Shown piece after piece: positions 51,634-59,879 of a DNA stretch of 64,000 nt (position 1 is the stretch's first letter; each line of letters opens with the position of its first letter). This stretch comes from Candidatus Zixiibacteriota bacterium (GTDB lineage Bacteria > Zixibacteria > MSB-5A5 > GN15 > FEB-12). The stretch covers positions 203,742 to 267,741 of the forward strand of contig JACZWU010000003.1 in assembly GCA_022571985.1 (NCBI GenBank), given 5' to 3'. Position numbers and translations under genes: made by a program. The notes below the pieces were generated by a model. That model had not been told where the DNA came from. It searched no databases and worked only from the letters and a program-made list of their open reading frames with translations.

Positions 51634-52788
51634 ATGTCAGTAAGAATTAATATGCTAATAAAAATATCTGGACTCATTGCCCTGTCGTACATTTTCTTTT
51701 CTCCATCTGCCTTTTCTTGGAAATGGACCAAGGAACCAGATATCCGAGGAAACATTGAAATGGTGTCAAAAGGCGACACCTTATATGTTTTATATCATCT
51801 GACACCTGAATATTTTGAACCGGACTCTGTCAAAATCAGATTTGTTAGCAGAACATTTGAAATACTGATAGATGTAAATGACTACTCTCTGGGACAAAAC
51901 GAAATAGTCGTATACAAAAGAGGCGAGGAAATACTATTAGAAAGATACTGGAGAAAAGTGTCATTTAAACGAGGTCGTCTATATTTCGATGGAAAGGTAA
52001 AAATTCCCTTGAAAGGGAATAATGACTTCAAAGGTTATTGTTCAATCATTGGGTATTACACAGACGAGGAGGAGAAAACTACGTATGTATATGTACGCAG
52101 GGATAACGCACCATATTTTGGTATGGGCATGGAAATGTACCTTCCCAGTTATGGATATTTTGAATCCTCCTTCAATCAGCCATTTGACAAGAAAGAACTC
52201 TTTTTGGGATTTGGGGGAGAGTTCGCTTATATCGACAAAAAATTTAGAATTGCACTGTCTTCTTCCTGGAGTGGATTGGGCACTGATTTCGCCTTTTCTG
52301 ACCCACTCAGACTCGAATACAGATATCATACAGGTCGTAGTAACAATTTCTTACCGTCACTATTTACAGCGGCAAAACTGTCAAAGATGAAATTCATAAT
52401 AGACGAAGTTGAATATCGTGAATTTGATTGGGGCGTCGAATTCGGAATTGCAACAGAAGGACCCTTTGAACGAATCGGCTACAGCTACTCCACAACTCTT
52501 GGTGGCTTTCATACAGTAGAACTGTTTTTGGCTTTTTTCAGTGACCATAACGCAAAAATTGGAACTCGTTTTACTTTTCAGAAAGCCGAGGACGTATGGA
52601 TGTTCAGGATAGCCACCCACATCCAAGGTGCGGACGTTGATAGTCACGTTAAAGGTAATACTCTCTCACGCGAAAACAGAAGGCCCCTGCCCCACAAAAT
52701 ACTTTCAACACTAGGAGGTCTTCCCGCTCTTGCAGCTTACATACCGTATCTGTTCGGCAAAAAAGTATTAGGTTTAGGAGAAAAGTGA
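51634..52788 (+). CDS. Exported protein with predicted outer-membrane barrel, unknown function
   Basis: The 384-residue protein has a signal peptide ending near PSAFSWKW. The N-terminal domain is beta-rich (GDTLYVLYHLTPEYF ... RGRLYFDGKVKIPLKG). The remainder has alternating strands rich in Phe and Tyr (FLGFGGEFAYIDKKF, RIALSSSWSGLG, GYSYSTTLGGFHTVELFLAFF) typical of a barrel. No family is recognised. It is AT-rich compared with neighbours. The start ATG has no clear Shine-Dalgarno, and Met7 is an alternative. A hairpin at 52797-52830 follows. Confidence 0.65.
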   Translation: MSVRINMLIKISGLIALSYIFFSPSAFSWKWTKEPDIRGNIEMVSKGDTLYVLYHLTPEYFEPDSVKIRFVSRTFEILIDVNDYSLGQNEIVVYKRGEEILLERYWRKVSFKRGRLYFDGKVKIPLKGNNDFKGYCSIIGYYTDEEEKTTYVYVRRDNAPYFGMGMEMYLPSYGYFESSFNQPFDKKELFLGFGGEFAYIDKKFRIALSSSWSGLGTDFAFSDPLRLEYRYHTGRSNNFLPSLFTAAKLSKMKFIIDEVEYREFDWGVEFGIATEGPFERIGYSYSTTLGGFHTVELFLAFFSDHNAKIGTRFTFQKAEDVWMFRIATHIQGADVDSHVKGNTLSRENRRPLPHKILSTLGGLPALAAYIPYLFGKKVLGLGEK

Positions 52789-52796
52789 TGCAACTA

Positions 52797-52830
52797 CAAA
52801 AACAGCCCGCCTGTTGACTCAAACGGGCTG
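52797..52830 (-). terminator. Hairpin terminator between rex and the upstream convergent gene
   Basis: On the minus strand CAGCCCG and CGGGCTG pair around about 14 bases and are followed by TTTTTG, a terminator for rex. The plus-strand version has only a weak T-run, so its effect there is uncertain. Confidence 0.75.
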
Positions 52831-52910
52831 CTGTCTCCCTCTTATAAAAAAGAAGACTCTCTAATGAGGTATAAACGCCCCGATTCATCCCTGAACCGGA
52901 GCTTTCAACT

Positions 52911-53579
52911 TTATTTAACTCTGTTCTTACTGTGATTGTTCACCAAAGCATAAGAAAGATATTCCAGCTCCATGGCCATATTCTCGTTACGTACAAAAAC
53001 GTTGTCAGGGACTTTCAGATTTATCGGAGCAAAGTTCAAAATCGCCCTCAGGCCTGCTTTGACAATATCATCTACTACAAATTGAGCAACCGAACCGGGC
53101 ACACAGACAACTACCATCTCTATCTCTGAACCGCTTAATTCGGAAACTATATTTTTGACATCACTTACTACAATTCCTTTATGATTAGAACCAATCTTTC
53201 TCTGGTCATTGTCAAATAGTTTTACAATTTTAAATCCCTGGCGGGCAAATTCTTTATAACTTACCAAGGCCGAGCCGACATTGCCCACTCCCACCAGGGC
53301 AATATTCCAGATCCGGTCGATTCCCAAAATCCGGGCTATTTTTACCTTAAGATCTGTGACCGGATAACCCAATCCGCGGGTTCCAAATGAACCAAAAAAT
53401 GAGAGGTCTTTGCGCACCTGAGCCGGTGTTAATTTTTCCATTTTAGCTAACTCTTTTGAGGAAACAGTCTCTTTGCCATTTTCCTCAACCGTTTCCAGAG
53501 CCCGGTGGTAAAGAGACAAACGTCTGATTGTCGACTCAGAAATGCGCTTTTTTAGCTCTGTCTCTCGATACTCATCCAT
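52911..53579 (-). CDS. rex: Redox-sensing transcriptional repressor Rex
   Basis: The 222-residue protein has an N-terminal winged helix (ISESTIRRLSLYHRAL ... LTPAQVRKDLSFFGSFG) that binds the Rex operator. The C-terminal Rossmann domain has GVGNVGSAL at 97-105 and binds NADH/NAD+; domain swapping through a final helix (FVRNENMAMELEYLSYALV) is typical. Rex represses respiration and fermentation genes when NADH is low. An operator just upstream (53619-53636) suggests autoregulation. The start is ATG 53579. Confidence 0.96.
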   Translation of the reverse strand: MDEYRETELKKRISESTIRRLSLYHRALETVEENGKETVSSKELAKMEKLTPAQVRKDLSFFGSFGTRGLGYPVTDLKVKIARILGIDRIWNIALVGVGNVGSALVSYKEFARQGFKIVKLFDNDQRKIGSNHKGIVVSDVKNIVSELSGSEIEMVVVCVPGSVAQFVVDDIVKAGLRAILNFAPINLKVPDNVFVRNENMAMELEYLSYALVNNHSKNRVK

Positions 53580-53618
53580 TTATACCTCATTGCTAAACCT
53601 GTCGATTAAACCTCATCT

Positions 53619-53636
53619 ATGTGAAAGCCTTCACAA
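53619..53636. promoter_or_regulatory. Rex operator upstream of rex
   Basis: ATGTGAAAGCCTTCACAA differs from the Rex consensus TTGTGAANNNNTTCACAA only at its first base. It lies 40 bases upstream of the rex start codon, so it is well placed for autoregulation. I noticed no second copy in the window. Confidence 0.9.
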
Positions 53637-53682
53637 AATAGGCCAGTTGGCAACAGAGTCAAGATTTTTTATCAAAAGCTCT

Positions 53683-54834
53683 TTAGACTATTATACGGGG
53701 AATATGCGAGCCCAGCCTCGACAGGATTTCATAGTTTATAGAGTTTGACCAGCCGGCCAGCTGCTCGGCGGTTACTGAGTCCCTGCCCGAGCTGCCAATC
53801 AGGGTTACTTCGTCACCCAATTTTACACCTTTGATATCGGAAACATCAGCCATCATCAGGTTCATACAAACCCGTCCGCGCAGCGGCGCTCTTTTGTCGC
53901 CTATCAGAACATATGAATGATTTGACAGCGCCCGGCTGTAGCCATCGAAGTAGCCTACCGGCAGAACCGCCAGCCTTGTTTTTTTGGTGGTCCGGTAAGT
54001 GCAGCCGTAGCCGACAAATTCATCAGCCGCTACACTTTTTAGCTGCGTTATTCTTGTCTTCCACGAAAGCAGCGGCTGAAACAGATTATTTTTACCGCCC
54101 TGGTTTAGATGCGTCGCTATCGTCTCTTTCGACGGCCAGTGGCCGTACATGGCGATACCCGGCCTGACCAGATCAAAGTGCGTTTTCTTAAACAGAATCA
54201 AAGCCGCCGAAGAGGCAGTATGACGGATAGTCGGTTTCATTTGCAAACTGTCGAGCTTCTTTAGCATTCTGTTAAAGTTTTCAAGCTGAAACTCGGCGTA
54301 TTCATGATTGGTGGTATCTTCAATATTGGCAAAATGTGTGCTGGCACCGTAAGGTTTTTTCAAATAGGGATAGCTCTTGTAGATTTTCACAAAATCTTCC
54401 AGCTCTTTTTCTGTTATGCCCTGTCTGTTGGTGCCCGTCTCAAGTTTCAGATGTGTTCGAATATTCTTTTTTAACCTTTTGGAAATGCTCCCCAGCTTGC
54501 GCAAGGTTGTTTTTTCAAAAATCACCGGTTCAATGTCATATTCAAAGAGAGCCTCGAGCATATTGGTCTCGACCGGTCCCAGTATCATTATCTTTCTAAG
54601 CCAGCCGCCCAGTCTGACTGCCTGAGCTTCCTCAAACGAATGAACCGTCAAATATTCTATTTGATTGTGTTTTGAAAGCAGCCCGGAAATCTCAAGCAGC
54701 CCGTGCCCATAGGCGTTAGCCTTAACACAAACAGCCAGCTTACTTTTGCCCGATAGCTTCTCCAGAGATTTTATATTGTGCGAAAGAGCTTTTTTGGAAA
54801 TTTCTATCCAGCTCAACAGATTACGGTTTGCCAT
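53683..54834 (-). CDS. alr: Alanine racemase
   Basis: I start at ATG 54834 (383 residues), which gives the usual N-terminus (WIEISKKALSHNI). The PLP lysine is in VCVKANAYGHGL (Lys38). The second catalytic Tyr is in GYGCTYRT, and RVCMNLMMADVSD is the conserved C-terminal block. The enzyme supplies D-alanine for peptidoglycan. The longer frame to 54873 adds 13 poorly conserved residues. It is divergent from the YggS gene with 121 bases between the starts. Confidence 0.95.
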   Translation of the reverse strand: MANRNLLSWIEISKKALSHNIKSLEKLSGKSKLAVCVKANAYGHGLLEISGLLSKHNQIEYLTVHSFEEAQAVRLGGWLRKIMILGPVETNMLEALFEYDIEPVIFEKTTLRKLGSISKRLKKNIRTHLKLETGTNRQGITEKELEDFVKIYKSYPYLKKPYGASTHFANIEDTTNHEYAEFQLENFNRMLKKLDSLQMKPTIRHTASSAALILFKKTHFDLVRPGIAMYGHWPSKETIATHLNQGGKNNLFQPLLSWKTRITQLKSVAADEFVGYGCTYRTTKKTRLAVLPVGYFDGYSRALSNHSYVLIGDKRAPLRGRVCMNLMMADVSDIKGVKLGDEVTLIGSSGRDSVTAEQLAGWSNSINYEILSRLGSHIPRIIV

Positions 54835-54955
54835 TTCATTATTTATACAATCACCCAAAATTACGGACAACAAAAAGAACAGCTTTCTATAATTATCCCT
54901 GGCTTTACAGTTGCTATCTTGATTTAAGGCTTCCGGCTGTTATCTTTGTCACGTC

Positions 54956-55651
54956 ATGAAAGATATTTTAGCTAAAAACTCAACCTTTGTCCGCGGACGT
55001 ATCGCCGAAGTCTGTGATGAACATAACCGCGACGTCGACGACATAGCTATTGTTGCTGTTACCAAACGCTTTCCGGCTTCCTTGATCAGTATTGCAGTAG
55101 CCGCCGGTTTTTTAGATATCGGTGAAAGCAGAGTTCAGGAAGCTGAGTCAAAAATAGGCGAGCTTGGCCGAATAGCCTGCTATCATCTGATAGGCCACCT
55201 GCAGAGCAACAAAGCCAAAAAAGCGGTGCAGCTTTTTGACGTAATTCAATCGGTAGACTCTTTGAAACTCGCTCTTGAAATAAACAAAGCCGCCGGCTCA
55301 GAAGAACGCCGAATCGAATGCTATATCCAGCTGAATTCTTCAGGCGAAGACCAAAAATTCGGGGTAGCCTCTGGCGACTGCCTCGAACTTATCAAAAAAA
55401 CAAGCGAGCTGAAAAACATCAAACTTACCGGCTTGATGACTATCGGTCCGCTTACTGACGATGAAAACGCTATCCGCAGCGCTTTTTCCAGATGCCGTGA
55501 ACTTTTCTATAAAGGCAAAGATATCTGCGGCAGTAACTTCGAGCATCTTTCAATGGGCATGTCCGATGACTATCCGCTGGCTATTGCCGAAGGCTCTACC
55601 ACCATCCGACTGGGCTCGGCCTTATTCGGACCCCGGCCAGTTAAGGCCTGA
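54956..55651 (+). CDS. YggS family pyridoxal-phosphate-binding protein
   Basis: The 231-residue protein is the COG0325 PLP-homeostasis family. It shows the PLP lysine in AVTKRFPASL (Lys37) and IGESRVQEAESK, where the family norm is GENYVQEA. FHxIGxLQxNK appears as YHLIGHLQSNKAKK, and the C-terminal LSMGMSDDYPLAI and TTIRLGSALFG close it. It binds PLP without known catalysis and affects amino-acid balance. It often sits before proC or cell-division genes. Here a DivIVA-domain gene follows after 190 bases. It is divergent from alr. Confidence 0.95.
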   Translation: MKDILAKNSTFVRGRIAEVCDEHNRDVDDIAIVAVTKRFPASLISIAVAAGFLDIGESRVQEAESKIGELGRIACYHLIGHLQSNKAKKAVQLFDVIQSVDSLKLALEINKAAGSEERRIECYIQLNSSGEDQKFGVASGDCLELIKKTSELKNIKLTGLMTIGPLTDDENAIRSAFSRCRELFYKGKDICGSNFEHLSMGMSDDYPLAIAEGSTTIRLGSALFGPRPVKA

Positions 55652-55844
55652 CTCCAAAATTTCAGATTTTTTGCCAAAAAGCCGCCAAAATAGCTGAATA
55701 TTAGCCCGTGATGAGGGTTAATTTTTCCCCGTACAAGTTCGATAATATAGTTAAGGAAGTTTCTGCTTTGGGCTGCTCAATTTGTGCACTTTCAAAGCAG
55801 TTGTTTCAAAATTGAAACTCAAAAGAAATCGAGAGTAAATAGTT

Positions 55845-56816
55845 ATGAGCCTAACCGCAAATGATATCCGTAGTATAGAAATCCGCTCTCAGATGCGCGG
55901 CTACGACAAGGAAGAAGTTGATAATCTACTGGAACAGGTAGCCGTAGCTTTAGAAACGACCAAGCAGGAAAACGTCAAACTGTCGATGGAAATTGACAGC
56001 CTTCGCTCCGAAGTCGCTTCACTAAAAGAGAATGAAGATGTCATAAAGGGTGCCGCTATTGACGCCCGCAAGAATGCTGACGCTACCGTCAAGGCTGCCA
56101 AAAAAGATGCGGCTGATATAATTGACAAAGCCAAAGATGAAGCCAAAAACATCATCGCCGGTAATATCAAAAAAGTTAAGGAAATAGAGCAGCACATTAA
56201 GAGCCTCGACCAGAACCGCAAAACTTATTTGAGCAAACTTCGCACCCTTATATCATCACATCTCGAACTGGCCGAGCGCGAGGCGGTAATGGATGTCAGA
56301 GAAGCAATGGCCGAAGCTGCCGAAAGCGTTACCGCCAGTGGATCAATAACCGTCACCAATACCGAAGACCACGAGACAATAGCAGATACCGATAATGAAG
56401 TTGTCGATACAGCGGACGATCAGGAAGACGATTATCCCGAAGACGATGATAGCGGCCCGGAAAAGCAGGCCGAGCTAAGAGACGAAGATGAGCCATCCGC
56501 TGCTGAACTTGAAGAAGCCCTTAAACAGTATAAGGAAAGTGAAAGTGAGGTAGATGGCGAACCGACCCAGCCCCCGACTGCTACTCCCCCTTCACTGGCT
56601 TCTCCCGGACAAAAATGGGAAGAGACAAGCGCCCTGGCAGACGAAGTGCCGTCTGAATTTATAGTAAAGAGTAATGAGCCCAAGACAGATGCTCCGACAG
56701 GTTCTGCTGCCACTCCTCATCCCAAGGCCAATAAAACGGGCAAAATGGATGTAAATAAAGAATTTAACGAAATTGCCGCAAAGCTTGAAGATATTGTAAA
56801 ATCCGGGAAAAAATAA
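55845..56816 (+). CDS. DivIVA domain-containing protein
   Basis: The 323-residue protein begins with the DivIVA membrane-targeting segment (LTANDIRSIEIRSQMRGYDKEEVDNLLEQVA). A coiled coil follows (ALETTKQENVKLSMEID ... LASLKENEDV), with a second near ADIIDKAKDEAKNI. After about 180 it becomes an acidic, low-complexity region rich in Asp, Glu, Pro and Ser with a basic C-terminus (KMDVNKEFNEIAAKLEDIVKS). DivIVA proteins mark curved membranes and poles. The long acidic insert is unusual for Gram-positive DivIVA. It follows YggS, the conserved DivIVA neighbour. Confidence 0.88.
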   Translation: MSLTANDIRSIEIRSQMRGYDKEEVDNLLEQVAVALETTKQENVKLSMEIDSLRSEVASLKENEDVIKGAAIDARKNADATVKAAKKDAADIIDKAKDEAKNIIAGNIKKVKEIEQHIKSLDQNRKTYLSKLRTLISSHLELAEREAVMDVREAMAEAAESVTASGSITVTNTEDHETIADTDNEVVDTADDQEDDYPEDDDSGPEKQAELRDEDEPSAAELEEALKQYKESESEVDGEPTQPPTATPPSLASPGQKWEETSALADEVPSEFIVKSNEPKTDAPTGSAATPHPKANKTGKMDVNKEFNEIAAKLEDIVKSGKK

Positions 56817-56840
56817 AATTCTCGCCTTACACTTTTTTTT

Positions 56841-56875
56841 AGGCCGGTCTATCCATCGGATAGCCGGCCTTTTTC
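56841..56875 (+). terminator. Rho-independent terminator after the DivIVA-domain gene
   Basis: AGGCCGGTCTATCC and GGATAGCCGGCCT pair around ATC with one mismatch, followed by TTTTTC. It lies 24 bases after the stop codon. The rest of the gap to 57061 contains a CACTGAGCATGTCGAAG repeat element near 56926-56942. Confidence 0.9.
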
Positions 56876-57061
56876 TACATAGATATCGAATCAATCTGTT
56901 AAGCAAGTTGCATTGAGCGTCACACTGAGCATGTCGAAGTGTACACCCTAAAGAAGCGTAAACGTTCTATTTGATTTTCAATCCAAAAACAGCATATTTT
57001 AATTCCAGGACTGCCCTCTAAGCGGACAAAAGTTAGCAGCAATTTTAGAAAGGACAGAGCT

Positions 57062-57892
57062 TTGCAAACAATCGAAGAACAAAACGAACAATTAAAAGAG
57101 GCCACAGATTATATCCAAAGCCAGACACAGTTTAAACCATCTATCGGTATCATTCTCGGCACCGGGCTCGGGTCACTGGTCGACGGCATCGAAATGCAGG
57201 CGACAGTCGGTTACGAGAATATTCCGCACTTTCCGGTATCGACAGTCGAATCACACGCCGGCCGGCTTCTTTTTGGCGGCCTTCGCGGCAAACCTGTTGT
57301 CTGTATGCAGGGACGCTTTCATTTTTACGAAGGCTACACTTTACAGCAGATTGCTTTTCCCGTCCGGGTAATGAACAGACTCGGCATCAAAACGCTCATA
57401 GTCTCAAACGCTGCCGGCGGCATGAACCCGAATTTTAATGCCGGCGACATTATGCTGATAAAAGACCATATTAATTTCTTCCCCGGCAATCCGCTTATCG
57501 GTCCCAATGATGAAAAAATGGGCGACCGTTTCCCGGATATGTACGAAGTCTACAATCATGAATATATTAAAATGGCCAAACAAGTAGCGCTGGACTTAAA
57601 ACAGCCGCTGCAGGAGGGTGTCTATGTCGGCCTGACCGGCCCCTGCCTGGAAACCGCCGCCGAATACCGCATGCTGCGCGGCTGGGGAGCCGATGCTGTC
57701 GGCATGTCGACAGTCCCCGAAGTCATAGCAGCCCACCACCAGCATAACAGGGTTCTGGCCTTTTCGATTATCACCGATATGGGACTGGCCGACAACATGC
57801 ACCCCTGCTCGCTTGACGACGTTATTGGTACCGCCACCGCTGCCGAACCCAAACTCCGCGAACTTATAGCCGGCTGCGTGGAAAAGATGTGA
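57062..57892 (+). CDS. Purine nucleoside phosphorylase
   Basis: The 276-residue protein starts at TTG 57062 with AAAGGA about ten bases upstream. It shows the PNP-I (high-molecular-weight, trimer) signatures: GIILGTGLGSLVDG, FPVSTVESHAGRL, MQGRFHFYEGYTLQQ, SNAAGGMNP, and GVYVGLTGPCLETAAEYRML with GADAVGMSTVPEV. It cleaves purine nucleosides with phosphate in salvage. A nucleotide-related pair follows (57973-59797), although the strong AT shift there suggests it is not the same operon by origin. Confidence 0.95.
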   Translation: MQTIEEQNEQLKEATDYIQSQTQFKPSIGIILGTGLGSLVDGIEMQATVGYENIPHFPVSTVESHAGRLLFGGLRGKPVVCMQGRFHFYEGYTLQQIAFPVRVMNRLGIKTLIVSNAAGGMNPNFNAGDIMLIKDHINFFPGNPLIGPNDEKMGDRFPDMYEVYNHEYIKMAKQVALDLKQPLQEGVYVGLTGPCLETAAEYRMLRGWGADAVGMSTVPEVIAAHHQHNRVLAFSIITDMGLADNMHPCSLDDVIGTATAAEPKLRELIAGCVEKM

Positions 57893-57972
57893 CATAAACA
57901 CTAATTAAGTGCTTGCTAACTGGTTTTGGATATTATTTATTCTAATGACGGAGAAAGACTTTTAAGCCCAAG

Positions 57973-58632
57973 ATGAGAAAATTGAAAATCTACTGTGCCG
58001 GACCTTTATTTAACGATAAAGAACGCGAAGAAATGACTGATATCGCATCAAGCCTTGAGACTGCAAATTTTGATGTTTTCTTACCTCATCGTGACGGAAT
58101 AGAATTTTCAAAAATTTCCGATAGGTTACTTGAACAAGGCTACCAACCAAAAGAAGCAAATCTCCTCCTGTCAACCGCCATTTTTTTCATAGATACTTAC
58201 AAGGTCGCAGATAGTGATGGTTTGGTAATCAACCTAAATGGAAGGGTCCCAGACGAAGGAGCTGTTGTAGAAGCTGGTATTGCTTGGTCACTTAATATAC
58301 CGGTTGTTATTTATAAAAACGACAGTCGGTCGAAGATAAACGGAACTGACAACCCCCTTGTTCTCGGTTTGTCCTCTTTCAGAGTCGTAAATAGAGTGTC
58401 AGCTATCGTTGAAGAATTTAACAAGCACTTTTCAAATTCGAATAATTTCCGTAAGTCACACTCGAATGGAGTGACAATTCCTTCTTTCAAAAATGGGAAA
58501 AAGCTGTATAGAATCTTTTCAAATTATGACATAACGAAAAGAAAGAATATCAATAGACTCGCCAAAGTCTTAAGGGGTTGGGAAGAAAAAAGGGGAATTG
58601 AAAATGTCGCAGGGAAAGAACATCTCAGATAG
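57973..58632 (+). CDS. Nucleoside 2-deoxyribosyltransferase-like protein
   Basis: The 219-residue protein resembles the nucleoside 2-deoxyribosyltransferase family. It begins with KIYCAGPLFNDKEREEM and has FDVFLPHRDGIEF near 34-46. A SDGLVINLNGRVPDEGAVVEAGIAW block holds the family Asp and catalytic Glu (EGAVVEAG). DNPLVLGL and a C-terminal tail follow. The C-terminal 70 residues are charged and unlike the core fold. The stop is 29 bases inside the following dGTPase-like gene, so the two are coupled. Enzymes of this fold also occur in defence and nucleotide-signalling contexts. Confidence 0.78.
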   Translation: MRKLKIYCAGPLFNDKEREEMTDIASSLETANFDVFLPHRDGIEFSKISDRLLEQGYQPKEANLLLSTAIFFIDTYKVADSDGLVINLNGRVPDEGAVVEAGIAWSLNIPVVIYKNDSRSKINGTDNPLVLGLSSFRVVNRVSAIVEEFNKHFSNSNNFRKSHSNGVTIPSFKNGKKLYRIFSNYDITKRKNINRLAKVLRGWEEKRGIENVAGKEHLR

Positions 58633-59797
58633 AGAAAAATTAATATGCACTCATCCTCATGCTGCTCTCACTAGAAACACGCGTGGTCGATACGCACCAC
58701 TTGCTCCAGAAAATATAAGAAATGAATATCAAAGAGATGTTCATCGCATAGCTTATTCGCAACCCTTTCGCAGACTAAGAAATAAGACTCAGGTCTTTTA
58801 TCTCCCAGAAAACGACCATATATGCACCAGGCTTGAGCATTCTTTGCACGTCGCCAATGCTGCAAGAACAGTTGCACGTGCATTGAACTTAAATGAAGAT
58901 CTAGCAGAAGCAATAGGACTTGGACATGATCTTGGCCACGCTCCTTTTGGTCATCACGGCGAATTCGTGCTCGGTGAAATCTGCAAAAGAGAGGGAATTG
59001 CCCCCGATTTTCATCATGAAGTTAATAGTCTTCGTGTTGTCGACAAGCTTGCACAGCTTGATAGAAATCCTACGCATGGATTAAATCTTACATATGAAGT
59101 GCGGGATGGAATTGTATCTCACAATGGGGAGGATTTTAACCAAAGAATAATTAAGCCATTCGAAGGAGATAAGGACCTTGATAAAATCAAACTAAGGAGA
59201 GATGCAGGTAACGCCATTTCAATGGAGGGCTGTATCGTTCGGCTAGTTGACAAAGTAGCATATGCAGGTAGAGACTTAGAAGATGGAATAAAAGCAAAAT
59301 TAATTGATCCAAATTTAATACCAAAAAACCTCCGGGACACACTTGGAAAAGAAAATGGAACAATAGTCGGAACACTCATTAAAGACATTGTTAATTGTTC
59401 GTCTAAAAGCGATAAATATATTGCCCTCTCTCAAGAAAAATTCGACGCATTGAATGAGCTACTTAAGTACAATTACAAAAATATCTATCTGGGAGAAAGA
59501 GTACAACAGTATAGGATTAGGGCTACTCGTTCAATTAAGCATCTTTTTGAAGTGTTAATGGAAACACTGAAAGAAACTAAACGATTTGAAAATTCCGAAA
59601 AATCCAAAATTCTATCCCCTAATGGAAAAAGCATTAAATCAGGAGGGCTTGACGTTTTCAAGAATTTTATAAGTGACATAGGATACAAGGATGATGAGAG
59701 CGATGCTCAAATTTGTATTGATTTTATATCCGGATTTACCGATCAATATGTTCTAAGATTCTTGGAAGAAGTATTCGTTCCAAAAGCTATTGTTTGA
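58604..59797 (+). CDS. HD-domain dGTPase-like triphosphohydrolase
   Basis: I start at ATG 58604 (397 residues), eight bases after AGGGG; a TTG at 58598 is less likely. The protein fits the dGTPase/SAMHD1-type family. RLRNKTQVFYLPENDHICTR and LEHSLHVA (His79) are followed by the HD pair at 108-109 in GLGHDLGHAPFGHHGE. A second conserved Asp is in CIVRLVDKVAYAGRDLED. These enzymes hydrolyse dNTPs to nucleosides and triphosphate, and some are known to deplete dNTPs in phage defence. It overlaps the 2-deoxyribosyltransferase-like gene by 29 bases. The codon use is AT-rich. Its real substrate is not determined. Confidence 0.85.
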   Translation: MSQGKNISDREKLICTHPHAALTRNTRGRYAPLAPENIRNEYQRDVHRIAYSQPFRRLRNKTQVFYLPENDHICTRLEHSLHVANAARTVARALNLNEDLAEAIGLGHDLGHAPFGHHGEFVLGEICKREGIAPDFHHEVNSLRVVDKLAQLDRNPTHGLNLTYEVRDGIVSHNGEDFNQRIIKPFEGDKDLDKIKLRRDAGNAISMEGCIVRLVDKVAYAGRDLEDGIKAKLIDPNLIPKNLRDTLGKENGTIVGTLIKDIVNCSSKSDKYIALSQEKFDALNELLKYNYKNIYLGERVQQYRIRATRSIKHLFEVLMETLKETKRFENSEKSKILSPNGKSIKSGGLDVFKNFISDIGYKDDESDAQICIDFISGFTDQYVLRFLEEVFVPKAIV

Positions 59798-59879
59798 CTT
59801 CTCCCCCCCCTTGCCTTCTTTCCAAAAAATACCTTATTTCTCGCAGATACTTCTTTAGAAATTTTGAAAGGACTTCTAC

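Noticed and set aside
55711..55815. 34-codon frame upstream of the DivIVA-domain gene
   Set aside because: No good ribosome-binding site and no recognisable sequence; probably chance.
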